From: an uncultured Bacteroides sp. | GTDB taxonomy: Bacteria > Bacteroidota > Bacteroidia > Bacteroidales > Bacteroidaceae | Direction: 5' to 3' | DNA: 64,000 bases | Assembly (NCBI GenBank): GCA_900766195.1 | Contig: CAAFUN010000148.1 | Coordinates: 1-64,000 of the forward strand | Shown here: positions 24,657 through 33,500 of the stretch, one piece after another | Layout of the letters: every line of letters begins with the position of its first letter | Numbering within the stretch: the stretch's first letter is position 1 | Made by a program: the position numbers and the translations under genes | Notes under the pieces: generated by a model | Databases searched by the model: none | What the model was told of the DNA's origin: nothing | Seen by the model: only the letters and a program-made list of their open reading frames with translations

Positions 24657-26048
24657 TCAAATTTTAATGTTTGTTTGTTTTGCTTGTACTTTACCTTTTT
24701 TCCACATTGCTGTAAAAGATTCTTTAGCAAAGCGCGGAAGTTCTCTACCCTTACCCCAATCATTGAGTCCATTATAGATTAGAAAACGTGGCATATGATT
24801 TATAATGGGAGCTAACTTCAATCCCGAATTATATAAAGCAGGGTGTTTGAATAGGTATTGAAGACCTCCCGACATTACTTTCTTTATTGGATCAGCTTTT
24901 CCTAGCGAATCTAAATTTTGTCTCCAACGATAAATCTGATCTGCCAAATCTATTTTGGCCGGACAAACATTATTACAAGAGTAACAAAGTGAGCAAGCTG
25001 ACACATTATCAGAGTATTCTTCCGGTGATTTCAACATTCCAAGATTAATACCGATAGGACCCGGAATAAAGTAGGTATATGAATATCCCCCACTCCGCCG
25101 GTAAACCGGACAAGTATTCATACAAGCTCCACAGCGAATACACTTTAAGGTTTGTATATGCTCTTCATTTGCCAGTATTTCACTGCGCCCGTTGTCAACT
25201 AATATGATATGCATTTCACCTCCTTCAATAGGCTTCCTATAATGTGAGGTGTATGTTGTAGAAGGCTGACCGGTTGCCGAGCGCGCCAATAATCGAGTAT
25301 AAACGCTCAAAGCTTTATAATTTGGTATAATCTTCTCTATACCTACAGATACAATGTGCACCTTTGGTAAAGAAGTTCCCATATCAGCATTTCCTTCATT
25401 AGTACAAACTACAACATCTCCGGTTTCGGCAATACCAAAATTACATCCTGTCATAGCAACATCTGCTGTCAGAAATTCATTACGAAGATGTTGACGTGCA
25501 GCATGAGTTAGATAAGTGGGATCACTATTGCCCTTCTCAGTATGGAGTTTCTCTTCAAACAATTCGCCTACCTCTTCTCTTTTAATATGTATTGCCGGTA
25601 ATACAATGTGACTTGGCGGTTCACCCATCAATTGAAGAATCCGCTCTCCTAAATCGCTTTCTACAACATCAATGCCTCTCTCTATAAGATAAGGATTCAG
25701 ATGACACTCTTCTGTAAGCATAGATTTACTTTTTACCAGCTTACGGGCATTGTGTTTCTTTAGTATTTGATGTACAATATCGTTATGTTCATGCGCATCA
25801 GCAGCCCAGTGAATGATGACTCCATTTGCCTCTGCTTTTTGTGTAAACTGATCAATATACTCATCCAGATGACTAATAGTATGCATTTTTATTTTGCTTG
25901 CCATCTCGCGCAATTGCTCCCATTCGGGTATCGCCATAGCCATACGGTCTCTTTTTTCACGAACAAACCAAAGAGTTTCGTTATGCCATTCTTCTTGCTT
26001 TTTATTGGCAATAAATTTATCTGCCGCTTTTGTATGTTTTGTACTCAT
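24657..26048 (-). CDS. lutB: LutB-type iron-sulfur lactate oxidation subunit
   Basis: The 463-aa protein has an N-terminal LUD domain (about 60-290, with AANGVIIHWAADAHEHNDIV and GCNFGIAETGDVVVCTNEGN) followed by two [4Fe-4S] ferredoxin motifs, CIRCGACMNTCPVYRR (about 311) and CSLCYSCNNVCPAKID (about 361). This is the LutB/LldF architecture. Its start overlaps the lutA stop by 4 bases (ATGA), and it ends at the lutC start, so the three subunits are translationally coupled. Together with LutA and LutC it oxidises L-lactate to pyruvate, passing electrons towards the quinone pool. Confidence 0.9.
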   Translation of the reverse strand: MSTKHTKAADKFIANKKQEEWHNETLWFVREKRDRMAMAIPEWEQLREMASKIKMHTISHLDEYIDQFTQKAEANGVIIHWAADAHEHNDIVHQILKKHNARKLVKSKSMLTEECHLNPYLIERGIDVVESDLGERILQLMGEPPSHIVLPAIHIKREEVGELFEEKLHTEKGNSDPTYLTHAARQHLRNEFLTADVAMTGCNFGIAETGDVVVCTNEGNADMGTSLPKVHIVSVGIEKIIPNYKALSVYTRLLARSATGQPSTTYTSHYRKPIEGGEMHIILVDNGRSEILANEEHIQTLKCIRCGACMNTCPVYRRSGGYSYTYFIPGPIGINLGMLKSPEEYSDNVSACSLCYSCNNVCPAKIDLADQIYRWRQNLDSLGKADPIKKVMSGGLQYLFKHPALYNSGLKLAPIINHMPRFLIYNGLNDWGKGRELPRFAKESFTAMWKKGKVQAKQTNIKI

Positions 26049-26785
26049 AATCCATTAGCTAATATTTGTACGACATGTATAAACTTAATCGGAAGTTTCT
26101 CTCTCTCCACAATACCTTGCATATGCATCATACACGAGCTATCAGCTCCGGTTATATATTCAGCTCCGGTGGCAATATGATTTTTCAATTTATCCTGCCC
26201 CATACACACTGAAACTGAAGTTTCTTCAATAGAAAACATACCTCCAAACCCACAACATTCGTCCACCTTTTGAGGTTCCAATACTTCTACGTCAGGTATA
26301 AGAGATAATAAATTCTTTATTTTCGAATAACGTGGAATATTCAATTCGCTTGCCGATGAAAGATGCAACTCTCGTACACCGTGGCAACTATTATGAACGC
26401 TTACTTTATGTGGGAAACTACCTGGAAGCTTGTCTATTTTTATAATATCATGTAAGAATTCGCACACATCATAAATTTTTCCACTTGTTTGGCAGAGATG
26501 CCCTTCTTTATCGAGTAGACGGGGATGATTCTCTTTAACAAAAGCAGCACAACTGGCAGATGGTGCTACAACATAATCATACTTCTCAAATAAATCGTCA
26601 AACTTTTTAGCCAACGATATGGCCTTATCTTCAAAGCCACCATTAGCCATTGGCTGACCACAACAAGTTTGATCAAGAGGATAGTCCACATTCAATCCCA
26701 AATGATGTAGTAATCTGTAAGTAGCTACACCAACCTCAGGATATATAGCGTTTACATAGCAAGGTATAAATAAACCTATTTTCAT
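26045..26785 (-). CDS. lutA: LutA-type (Fe-S)-binding subunit with two CCG domains
   Basis: The 246-aa protein contains two cysteine-rich CCG domains: DQTCCGQPMANGGFEDKA (about 40-57) and DECCGFGGMFSIEE (about 182-195), each bracketed by the usual upstream Cys (FIPCYVNAIYPEVG, HNSCHGVREL). These bind the active-site iron-sulfur cluster in LutA/LldE and in HdrB. The gene follows the lactate permease gene by 41 nt and overlaps lutB by 4 nt. It is the only HdrB-like CCG protein in the window, but its place in the lut operon makes a lactate role much likelier than a role with the Hdr-like operon at 3-8.7 kb. Confidence 0.9.
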   Translation of the reverse strand: MKIGLFIPCYVNAIYPEVGVATYRLLHHLGLNVDYPLDQTCCGQPMANGGFEDKAISLAKKFDDLFEKYDYVVAPSASCAAFVKENHPRLLDKEGHLCQTSGKIYDVCEFLHDIIKIDKLPGSFPHKVSVHNSCHGVRELHLSSASELNIPRYSKIKNLLSLIPDVEVLEPQKVDECCGFGGMFSIEETSVSVCMGQDKLKNHIATGAEYITGADSSCMMHMQGIVEREKLPIKFIHVVQILANGL

Positions 26786-26826
26786 CGTAAATATATTTGT
26801 TTGTTATTTTAAGAAAACGAAACTAA

Positions 26827-28431
26827 CTAAAACAGTAAGCTACCCATTATCTTAGGTACGAAATAAACCATCAATCCTGCTATTACAACATACCCTAATG
26901 CAAATGGAATAGCTTTCTTCATGATCTCTCCTTCTTTTCCTTGTTGCCCACAAGCCGATGTAGCAACAGCTATACTTTGAGGTGAAATAATTTTTCCACC
27001 TGTAGCTCCTGCTGTATTTGCAGCTGCCAGCCAACTAGGATCTGCTCCCGTAGTGGCAGCAACGGAAGCCTGCAATTTTCCAAAAAGAATATTAGATGAA
27101 GTATCACTACCTGTCAGGAATGTGCCTAAACAACCGATTGTAGGTGCAAAAAGTGGGTAGAGAGATCCGGTAGCAAAAGCTAATGTTATGCCAAGTGTTG
27201 CAATCATTCCGGAAAAGTCCATGACTGAAGAAATGGCTATGAGAGAACAAACGGTTATAATGGTTTTCTTCTGTTGTATAAGCACACGTCCTAAAACTTT
27301 AAACAGCGCTTTAAGATTGGCACCTTGAATCAATCCTCCAAGAATAGAACCGATAAATAGAATAACCCCTGCATCTATCAACCAAGATATTTTCACTGAA
27401 CGCAAGACGTCAGTATTACTAGCTACATCAAAAATATTAAAACTAAAAGTGGAACTCAAGACAGGAGCCAATACAGCACGCAATGGTAATAACGGACTGG
27501 TGAGAATCACTAAAAGAAGAATTAAGCCATATACACTCCATGCTTTTATTACCTCTGCAGTACTATGTTTAGAAAATGTAGCTTTCAAATCTTTATCCTC
27601 TTTTGTAGCTGTTACTTTTGCATAGATTACAATGGCTATTATAGATGTTATACTACCTAGTATCGCAGGAGTTTCAGCTCCCATATACCTGGCGGCTAGA
27701 TACTGCGTCGCCAAAGATACAGAGCCTACAATCAAGCTTATTAAGATATGCTTAGGAATTGCTTTTATTCTTGAATCAGTCATAAACACAAGAACAAATG
27801 GAATTAAAATCATCAATGGAGATAGTTGCAAGACCACTTGCGTACTCAGCGTTTGAATATCTTGCACACCGGCTTGTTCGGCCAAAACTTTCACAGGAGT
27901 TCCCACCGCTCCAAAACCTGTAGCTACGCTATTGGCAATAAGACTTGCCACAGCAGAAAAAACCGGTTTGAAACCTAAGCTAATAAGTATGGCAGCCGGA
28001 ATAGCAACAGCGGTTCCAAACCCGGCCATCCCTTCGAGTAATCCTCCAAAACCCCATGTAAGAAGCAATACTTGGATACATTTGTCTGAAGAAATAGATA
28101 AGAACTGTTCTTTTATTATCTCCATTTTTCCGGTATGTACCAGCACATTATAACTAAATATAGCCATAATGATAATTATGAGTATCGGGAAAATAGCTTT
28201 TAAGAAACCATAGACAACCGACAAGCCGGTATCGGCCAATGGTAAACCACAAGCAAAAAGTGCTATTGCAACACTAACAATGAGCGTTATTACCGCACTT
28301 TTGTCACCTGCCATTTTTAGAAATCCCATCAGGATAATTAATAATAATACAGGAATAGCAGCTAGCAGAATTTGCCACCATTCAATATTTATGGCTTGTA
28401 TTTGTAAAAGCATACATGGTGTGATATTCAT
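26827..28431 (-). CDS. lldP: L-lactate permease
   Basis: The 534-aa protein has about 12-14 hydrophobic helices and the LctP family motifs: FGGLLEGMAGFGTAVAIPAAILISLGFKP (about 130-158), GFGAVGTPVKVLAEQAG, and the C-terminal GCLGTFLTGSDTSSNILFGKLQ and NTAGATGGKIISPQSIAVATSACGQQGKEG. It imports lactate (or glycolate) with protons. It is first in the operon with lutABC and has a predicted promoter just upstream. An in-frame Met six codons into the protein is an alternative start. Confidence 0.92.
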   Translation of the reverse strand: MNITPCMLLQIQAINIEWWQILLAAIPVLLLIILMGFLKMAGDKSAVITLIVSVAIALFACGLPLADTGLSVVYGFLKAIFPILIIIIMAIFSYNVLVHTGKMEIIKEQFLSISSDKCIQVLLLTWGFGGLLEGMAGFGTAVAIPAAILISLGFKPVFSAVASLIANSVATGFGAVGTPVKVLAEQAGVQDIQTLSTQVVLQLSPLMILIPFVLVFMTDSRIKAIPKHILISLIVGSVSLATQYLAARYMGAETPAILGSITSIIAIVIYAKVTATKEDKDLKATFSKHSTAEVIKAWSVYGLILLLVILTSPLLPLRAVLAPVLSSTFSFNIFDVASNTDVLRSVKISWLIDAGVILFIGSILGGLIQGANLKALFKVLGRVLIQQKKTIITVCSLIAISSVMDFSGMIATLGITLAFATGSLYPLFAPTIGCLGTFLTGSDTSSNILFGKLQASVAATTGADPSWLAAANTAGATGGKIISPQSIAVATSACGQQGKEGEIMKKAIPFALGYVVIAGLMVYFVPKIMGSLLF

Positions 28432-28451
28432 GGCATTTAATTTTTATGAAA

Positions 28452-28459
28452 CAAAAATA
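28452..28459 (-). promoter_or_regulatory. Promoter -7 element of the lldP-lutABC operon
   Basis: TATTTTTG on the minus strand, about 20 nt before the lldP start codon; no clear TTG -33 element at the right distance. Confidence 0.5.
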
Positions 28460-28658
28460 TAAATTAAATTCATTGACAGAATTATTTAAGTACATATTTA
28501 ACTCTTCCAACAGAGATATTGCTTCTTTTGTTAATCTCTTCTATTTTATTGATAAAATAGCATATAAATTATATTTCGAACATAAATAAATCAATAATGC
28601 ATTCGCAAGTCTACCATTCTCTTGATACATTGGCACTAACCGCAGTATGCAAGATAAA

Positions 28659-28749
28659 GTTTGTGCCATCGTGGTGGCACAGTTGTGCCAATGCGTTGGC
28701 AAAGTTGTGCCAGTTCGATGGCAAAGTTGTGCCATCGCGGTGGCACAAA
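28659..28749. repeat. Tandem array of four self-complementary 22-bp units
   Basis: TTGTGCC begins at 28661, 28683, 28705 and 28727, an exact 22-bp period. Each unit is itself a small hairpin: TGTGCCA-N6-TGGCACA, TGCCAA-N4-TTGGCA, TGCCA-N6-TGGCA and TTGTGCCA-N6-TGGCACAA. Substitutions in one arm are matched in the other (unit 2 has A/T where others differ), so base-pairing appears conserved. Neighbouring 28432-28658 is AT-rich and holds only the lldP promoter. Translating the array gives CHRTGTT-type repeats that I regard as artefacts. Confidence 0.75.
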
Positions 28750-28829
28750 AGTATTCTTTCTACAGCGGAAAATCTTTGTTAATAAAAAAAGTAGTCTTAC
28801 AAAATGAGAACTATTCTACGGACTAGACA

Positions 28830-29417
28830 TTACAAAAAAGCAGCGTTGATATTATCCTTCTTAATTTGTTCAAGAGTTCTATTGAGACTTCTTATATCTA
28901 TACCTAAATAAGATGCCATATCTGATTTTGAGAGATTTAAATTCTGTTTTTGTTGCATATTCATCAGTCTTAACAAACCATATTTAGAGGAATAAGCTTT
29001 TTGAAAAGAAGCTCTGTGACTTGTGTTTATCAATCTATCAACTAGTTCTAATAAAATAGCATCTCTAAATTCTGCATCTTTTTCAATAAGTGACATAAAA
29101 AATGAAATAGGAAAAGTATAGACTTCTATATCTGAAACTGCTTCAACATTACAAAGACATTTAATGCTTTTTATCGCCTCAATATCACCTAATATTTCGC
29201 CGTAACTCAGAAATTCAAAAATAAATTCTTTGTCGTTATCTTCGCTATAGAAACACTTCACAAATCCGCTTTTAATTATTGTAACTCGAAAGCAGGCTTG
29301 ATCCTGGTTATACACCCGTGTCATCTTAGGATATTTTTTGAGAACGATGTCTTTACTCGACTGATTCGAATATAACCGTTCTATGTACGATATAAAAAAA
29401 TCATTTGTTCGCAACAT
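28830..29417 (-). CDS. Crp/Fnr-family transcriptional regulator
   Basis: The 195-aa protein has a Crp-like sensory beta-roll (about 20-115; CFRVTIIKSGFVKCFYSEDNDKEFIFEFLSYGEILGDIEAI), a dimer helix and a C-terminal helix-turn-helix (LNLSKSDMASYLGIDIRSLNRTLEQIKKDN). The RSLNR recognition-helix pattern matches Bacteroidetes Crp-like regulators that act on metabolic genes. It is divergent from the HAD hydrolase gene with an 86-bp shared region. The lactate operon is upstream of its 3' end on the same strand, so no direct link is visible. Confidence 0.8.
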   Translation of the reverse strand: MLRTNDFFISYIERLYSNQSSKDIVLKKYPKMTRVYNQDQACFRVTIIKSGFVKCFYSEDNDKEFIFEFLSYGEILGDIEAIKSIKCLCNVEAVSDIEVYTFPISFFMSLIEKDAEFRDAILLELVDRLINTSHRASFQKAYSSKYGLLRLMNMQQKQNLNLSKSDMASYLGIDIRSLNRTLEQIKKDNINAAFL

Positions 29418-29464
29418 ATTTATTCTTTAGGACATTTGTCCTTTTATCTTTTATTTAGCTTGCA

Positions 29465-29472
29465 TACTTTTG
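29465..29472 (+). promoter_or_regulatory. Promoter -7 element of the HAD hydrolase gene
   Basis: TACTTTTG lies 31 nt before the ATG. The gene also has an unusually clear ribosome binding site for this genus (AAGGAG at 29492-29497). Confidence 0.55.
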
Positions 29473-29503
29473 TACCAACAAAGATACAAAACAAGGAGTA
29501 ACA

Positions 29504-30235
29504 ATGAAACATATGATACCTGATATTCAATTTATTGCATTTGATGCAGATGACACTTTATGGGAAAATGAGTCTAATTTTCAAGAATTTGAAGCTCAAT
29601 TTAGTGATGTGCTAAGCATGCACGCCTCCAAAGAACAACTATCTCATGAATTATATTGTACCGAAATGAAAAACTTACATCTGTATGGATATGGAGCAAA
29701 AGGAATGATGCTGTCTATGATTGAGGTAATATGCCGTATAACAAAAGGGAAAACTGATTTGCATAGTATTGACGCCATTATTAAATTAGGCCAAGAACTA
29801 CTACAAAGACCGGTAAAACTACTCCCAAACGTAGAGGAAGTTATTCAAATATTAAGTGCAAAATATCAATTAGTTTTAGCAACAAAGGGGGATCTGTTAG
29901 AGCAAAAAAGAAAAATTTCAGATTCAGGTCTAAGCAAATACTTCTATCATATTGAGATTATGGACAATAAAAACCTCGCTGGTTATCAGAATATGTTTAA
30001 TACACTCAATTGTTCGGCTAAAGATATAGTAATGATTGGGAACTCCATAAAGTCAGACATATTACCCGTGCTAGAACTTGGTGGGCACGCCATCCATATA
30101 CCATTTCACACAACATGGCTGCACGAGCAGTATTCTGAGAATGTTGTCCATGACAAATACATTCAATTAGACAACATTAAACAGATTTTGAATTACCTAC
30201 TGCCTAACAACTTAAAAGCTGCAGGAGCACTTTGA
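29504..30235 (+). CDS. HAD-superfamily hydrolase (phosphatase)
   Basis: The 243-aa protein carries the HAD motifs: motif I FDADDTLWENE (DxD at about 14-16), motif II LVLATKGDLLEQKRK (T in LATKG), the conserved Lys, and motif III/IV IVMIGNSIKSDILPVLELGGHAIHIP. The cap is a helical C1 insert of about 80 residues. Substrate is not identifiable, though the HTTWLHEQ tail resembles small phosphatases of the YjjG/ phosphoglycolate group. It has its own promoter and ends at a strong hairpin shared with the convergent HchA gene. Confidence 0.8.
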   Translation: MKHMIPDIQFIAFDADDTLWENESNFQEFEAQFSDVLSMHASKEQLSHELYCTEMKNLHLYGYGAKGMMLSMIEVICRITKGKTDLHSIDAIIKLGQELLQRPVKLLPNVEEVIQILSAKYQLVLATKGDLLEQKRKISDSGLSKYFYHIEIMDNKNLAGYQNMFNTLNCSAKDIVMIGNSIKSDILPVLELGGHAIHIPFHTTWLHEQYSENVVHDKYIQLDNIKQILNYLLPNNLKAAGAL

Positions 30236-30322
30236 AATCCATGAGAACCATGAAATCATTGACATCTACTATGACATTAAAATATAGAAAGATTTGAGAC
30301 TCTTACTAAATATCCATAAAAA

Positions 30323-30361
30323 GTCGGCAGCCTTCACTGACAAAATTAGAGGGCTGCCGAC
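30323..30361. terminator. Bidirectional terminator between HAD and HchA genes
   Basis: A perfect 10-bp GC-rich stem GTCGGCAGCC/GGCTGCCGAC with a 19-nt loop lies between the two convergent genes. Confidence 0.75.
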
Positions 30362-30435
30362 AAAATGGATACTTAATTCTAATTTAAGAAACTTATCTAT
30401 ACAATTTGATTGAAAAACTAACGATATATTTTATA

Positions 30436-31284
30436 CTATTTAATATTTTCAACCAAAGCTCTAGCACCTATTTTCCCAAATTCATTGGCAGCCAGCGGGC
30501 TGTCTCCTGTAATGAGTTTTCGATCAATGTGACAAGCCCCACTCACGTCTTTATTTAAAATTTCGATACCAAGTTTTTCCAGTCTTTCTCCATAAAACCA
30601 AGTCATCTCGCCCGGCTGGTAACCACTTTCGGGAAGAGTAACATCAATATTATCCGGGAAAGAGTTTATTTTGTATCCTTTAAAGGGGAAATCTTCAGTC
30701 GGGCCAGCTGCAAGCAAAGCTGCCGGACCGTGGCAAAGTGCCATTATAAATTTATCCTTGGCTACTGCCCAATTAAGTACTTTTTTCAAATCTTGACTTT
30801 CTGGTAAACCGAGCATTGCACCATGTCCGCCTGGAATGAAAATGGCAACATATTCAGTATCAGATTTCATATCTCCTGCAACGAAATCTTTTAGACTTTT
30901 TGGTTTTTCCAACTGCCCATTATACTTTTCTATAATGTTACTTACTGCTGCATCCTGTAATGGTAACGCCCATAGTTCCAGTTTTACAGAACCTCCTGTT
31001 GGTGTAAAAAAATCGACTTCAAAACCTGCATTCTCATAATGGAGTATCGGAACAAAAGTTTCTACTGGATGATTACCTGTCGCAAATTTTTTCCCATTGC
31101 CCATCAGCATATACTTTTCTTCGGTACAAACTACCAATATCTTCTTTTTCTTGTCTTTGTTGAACGGTTCAAAATCCGTAAAATCATAACCTGATTTCGC
31201 AGCTGTAGCCTGCGTACGCGAATAGAAAGACGGCTCATATCCGATACCATCGAAAATAGGTGCGTGACTTAATTCTTGTGACAT
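30436..31284 (-). CDS. HchA/Hsp31-like DJ-1/PfpI family protein
   Basis: The 282-aa protein has the extended N-terminal region of Hsp31 (FDGIGYEPSFYSRT...YDFTDFEPFNKDKKKKILVVCTEEKYM) and the DJ-1/PfpI core. The catalytic Cys is at about 184 in MALCHGPAALL, the nucleophile elbow; a Glu in the N-terminal strand (TEEKY) and His in GGHGAM complete the site. Hsp31 proteins are glyoxalase III/deglycase and holding chaperones. It sits downstream of a 407-bp gap after two oxidoreductase genes on the same strand, fitting a reactive-carbonyl response group. Confidence 0.85.
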   Translation of the reverse strand: MSQELSHAPIFDGIGYEPSFYSRTQATAAKSGYDFTDFEPFNKDKKKKILVVCTEEKYMLMGNGKKFATGNHPVETFVPILHYENAGFEVDFFTPTGGSVKLELWALPLQDAAVSNIIEKYNGQLEKPKSLKDFVAGDMKSDTEYVAIFIPGGHGAMLGLPESQDLKKVLNWAVAKDKFIMALCHGPAALLAAGPTEDFPFKGYKINSFPDNIDVTLPESGYQPGEMTWFYGERLEKLGIEILNKDVSGACHIDRKLITGDSPLAANEFGKIGARALVENIK

Positions 31285-31691
31285 AATTTTCTGTTTGTTT
31301 ATGGTTAATAATCTATTTCATAATTAATTATTTACATTTCTCAATATAATCCACTCTTTTCGAGCATCACTGTCATACTATTTATTAAGTTATCCAAACT
31401 TATTGATTGTATTTCTTATTAAAGTAATATTTATAATTCCATTTTAAGGCGTAATCATAGATAGTATACCAACAAAACTAGTACAAAAATGTTTGAGAAC
31501 TTGATCAACTGTTTTTTTGCATTTTCTTCATTCATCACTTCCATCGAAGAGGTAAAAGATTACCGTCTTTAAGAGTGATTTAAAAACATCTCGGAAAGTT
31601 GTCACAACACAATATTCTTTTTTCAAAAGATGTTTTACAACCTTGAATACAAATCATTTAATATGCTGAACACAAAAGTATAATTTTACAC
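31285..31691. other. Gene-poor gap upstream of the HchA-like gene
   Basis: No gene is supported here. A TACTTTTG element on the minus strand (31673-31680) could start a long leader for the HchA gene. A short minus-strand frame of about 26 codons near 31450-31530 is not convincing. Confidence 0.4.
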
Positions 31692-32354
31692 TTAACTTCT
31701 CATTTCGGCATGTTTAGCTACAGAGAAAATATCGTCCAGCTTGATGACTGAAATACCTCTCGGCTGTGTTTCCAATGAATAGACCATAGCTGTGGCAAGA
31801 ACGCGCGTAGGCATCGGTTTATATTTTTTAAAAAGGCCCAAAGCATTTACGAATTTAATGGCCTTATCAAAAATTATTTCTCCTATTCGGTTACTATTTT
31901 CACGTTCCAATATTCCGGGTTGAAAGATTATCGTACGTTTGAAAGGAAGCTTTTTAACCACATCTTCTAGCTCACCTTTCAGCTTTTGGTAAAACAACAA
32001 AGAATTAGTATTGGCTCCATAGGCAGACACGAGAACATAATCCTTTACGCCATTTTCGTTAGCTGACTTAGCAAAATCATATTGATAGTTAAAATCCACT
32101 AAACGCTGGGCCTCTTTACTTCCTGCAGCTTTGAGGCTAGTTCCCATACAGGAGTATGCTACATCACCCTGAACCAGATCTTTCCAGCTTTCCGGATGGT
32201 TAAAATCTACAATATGCTCTTTCAACTTGGAATTGCTGTATCCAAAAGACTTTCGTACGAAAATATGTACTTCACTATATTGTTCATTATTCAGCAACAC
32301 TTCTACCAAATTTTTACCTGTAGCTCCCGTTGCTCCAATTACTAATGCTTTCAT
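31692..32354 (-). CDS. NAD(P)H-binding oxidoreductase (atypical SDR, HTATIP2-like)
   Basis: The 220-aa protein opens with the Rossmann motif VIGATGATGKNLVEVLL (GxxGxxG at about 7-13). An HIVDFNHPESWKDLVQGDVAYSCMGTSLKAAGS segment and KDYVLVSAYGAN with a strand-4/5 Ser and YQKLKGELEDVV (YxxxK) follow. The pattern matches the NmrA/HTATIP2-like atypical SDRs, which bind NADP and act in redox or stress roles. It follows the quinone oxidoreductase gene by 56 nt on the same strand. Confidence 0.75.
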   Translation of the reverse strand: MKALVIGATGATGKNLVEVLLNNEQYSEVHIFVRKSFGYSNSKLKEHIVDFNHPESWKDLVQGDVAYSCMGTSLKAAGSKEAQRLVDFNYQYDFAKSANENGVKDYVLVSAYGANTNSLLFYQKLKGELEDVVKKLPFKRTIIFQPGILERENSNRIGEIIFDKAIKFVNALGLFKKYKPMPTRVLATAMVYSLETQPRGISVIKLDDIFSVAKHAEMRS

Positions 32355-32410
32355 ATATTATTTTCTTTATAGTTAAAGTTTTCCCAAAAATATTGGGCAG
32401 CTCATATAGA

Positions 32411-33382
32411 TTAATCAACTTTCAGAATAATTTTACCGATATGTTGGTTACTCTCCATCAGCTTGTGTGCTTCGCTTGCTTTTTCTAGTGAAAATACCTG
32501 ATGAATAACTGGTACAAGATGTCTCTTTGCCAATAAAGGTAAAATCTTTTCTTTTATTTCTTTAGTAAGAGCAGTCTTAAATATCTTATCACGACTTCGC
32601 AAAGTGCTGCCCATAATGCTGATACGCTTTTGCATCATCTGCATTATATTGAGAGTAACCAGATTACCGTTCATCGCATTGATATAAACTAATCGGCCTT
32701 CTTCATTGAGAATATTGATATTTTTTTCAAAATAGGAACCACCAATCATATCTAAAATGACATCTATTTTTTTATCTTTCAGCAATTCAAAAAAATCCTC
32801 CTTTTTGTAATTAACAAAATGATCTGCACCTAATTCTATACATTTTTTTCCTTTGTCATCACTACCTACCGTTACAAAAACTTCCGCACCCATCGTTTTG
32901 GCCAGTTGTATTGCTGTAATCCCGATACCGCTACTACCACCATGTACCAGAAATCGTTCTCCTTTTTGAAGTTTCGCCCGCTGAAATACATTGTGGTAAA
33001 CGGTATAGAGTGTTTCTGCAAGCCCAGCAGCTTCCTCAAAACTAAAACTATCTGGAATGGGTAAAATTTGACCTTCCGGAGCTTTTACATATTCGGCATA
33101 ACCACCTCCGGCAAGCAAGGCAAAAACTTTATCTCCGGGTTTAAAAGCTGTCACTTTTTCACCCGTTTTTTCTATGACACCTGCAACCTCCAGCCCCGGG
33201 ATATCAGCTGGTACTCCTTCAGGAGCAGGATATTGGCCTTTCCTTTGAAATATATCGGGACGGTTTACACCTATTGCTTTTACTTTGATTAGCACTTCAT
33301 CAGCTGAGATTTCAGGTATAGAGCGTTCCTCTATTTTTAAAACGTCAGGTTCTCCGTACGTGGTAATTGCGATTACTTTCAT
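32411..33382 (-). CDS. NAD(P)H:quinone oxidoreductase, MDR family (QOR/PIG3-like)
   Basis: The 323-aa protein belongs to the zinc-free medium-chain dehydrogenases. It has the N-terminal GroES-like domain (GVNRPDIFQRKGQYPAPEGVPADIPGLEVAGVIEKTGEKVTAFKPGDKVFALLAGGGYAEY) and a Rossmann domain with FLVHGGSSGIGITAIQLAKTMGAEVFVTVGSDDKG (AxxGGxG-like motif). The C-terminal HLVPVIHQVFSLEKASEAHKLMESNQHIGKIILKV is typical. No structural-zinc cysteines are present. Such enzymes reduce quinones or reactive alkenals with NADPH. Its start lies 10 nt after the stop of a curA-type remnant, so a longer operon has probably been lost upstream. Confidence 0.82.
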   Translation of the reverse strand: MKVIAITTYGEPDVLKIEERSIPEISADEVLIKVKAIGVNRPDIFQRKGQYPAPEGVPADIPGLEVAGVIEKTGEKVTAFKPGDKVFALLAGGGYAEYVKAPEGQILPIPDSFSFEEAAGLAETLYTVYHNVFQRAKLQKGERFLVHGGSSGIGITAIQLAKTMGAEVFVTVGSDDKGKKCIELGADHFVNYKKEDFFELLKDKKIDVILDMIGGSYFEKNINILNEEGRLVYINAMNGNLVTLNIMQMMQKRISIMGSTLRSRDKIFKTALTKEIKEKILPLLAKRHLVPVIHQVFSLEKASEAHKLMESNQHIGKIILKVD

Positions 33383-33392
33383 TGCTGTATAT

Positions 33393-33500
33393 TTATAGTT
33401 TTACAATCATTTTACCTATGTTTTTACCGGAAAATAATCCTAGAAAGGCATTGGGAATCTGGTCAAAACCTTCTACAATAGTTTCGGTATACTTTAAAAC
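33393..33500 (-). pseudogene. C-terminal remnant of a CurA/LTB4DH-like NADP-dependent oxidoreductase
   Basis: Thirty-five codons on the minus strand, ending in TAA at 33393-33395, read VLKYTETIVEGFDQIPNAF then LGLFSGKNIGKMIVKL. This is the conserved C-terminus of CurA/prostaglandin-reductase-like MDR enzymes (ETIVEGFENAPKAFIGLLEGKNxGKxIVK). A TAG stop precedes it and no homologous sequence is visible upstream, so most of the gene (about 300 codons) has been deleted. It was the upstream neighbour of the quinone oxidoreductase. Confidence 0.7.

Noticed and set aside
26045..26785. LutA as the missing HdrB subunit of the Hdr-like operon
   Set aside because: The CCG domains fit HdrB, but the gene is translationally coupled to lutB and follows the lactate permease, so lactate oxidation explains it.
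28541..28735. Minus-strand frame giving CHRTGTT-type repeated peptide
   Set aside because: The repeat in the peptide is only the 22-bp DNA hairpin array read in one frame.
28659..28749. CRISPR array
   Set aside because: Four units at a 22-bp period have no unique spacers, and no cas genes are present.
31450..31535. 26-codon minus-strand frame with a hydrophobic end
   Set aside because: Too short, with no clear start signal or conserved context.
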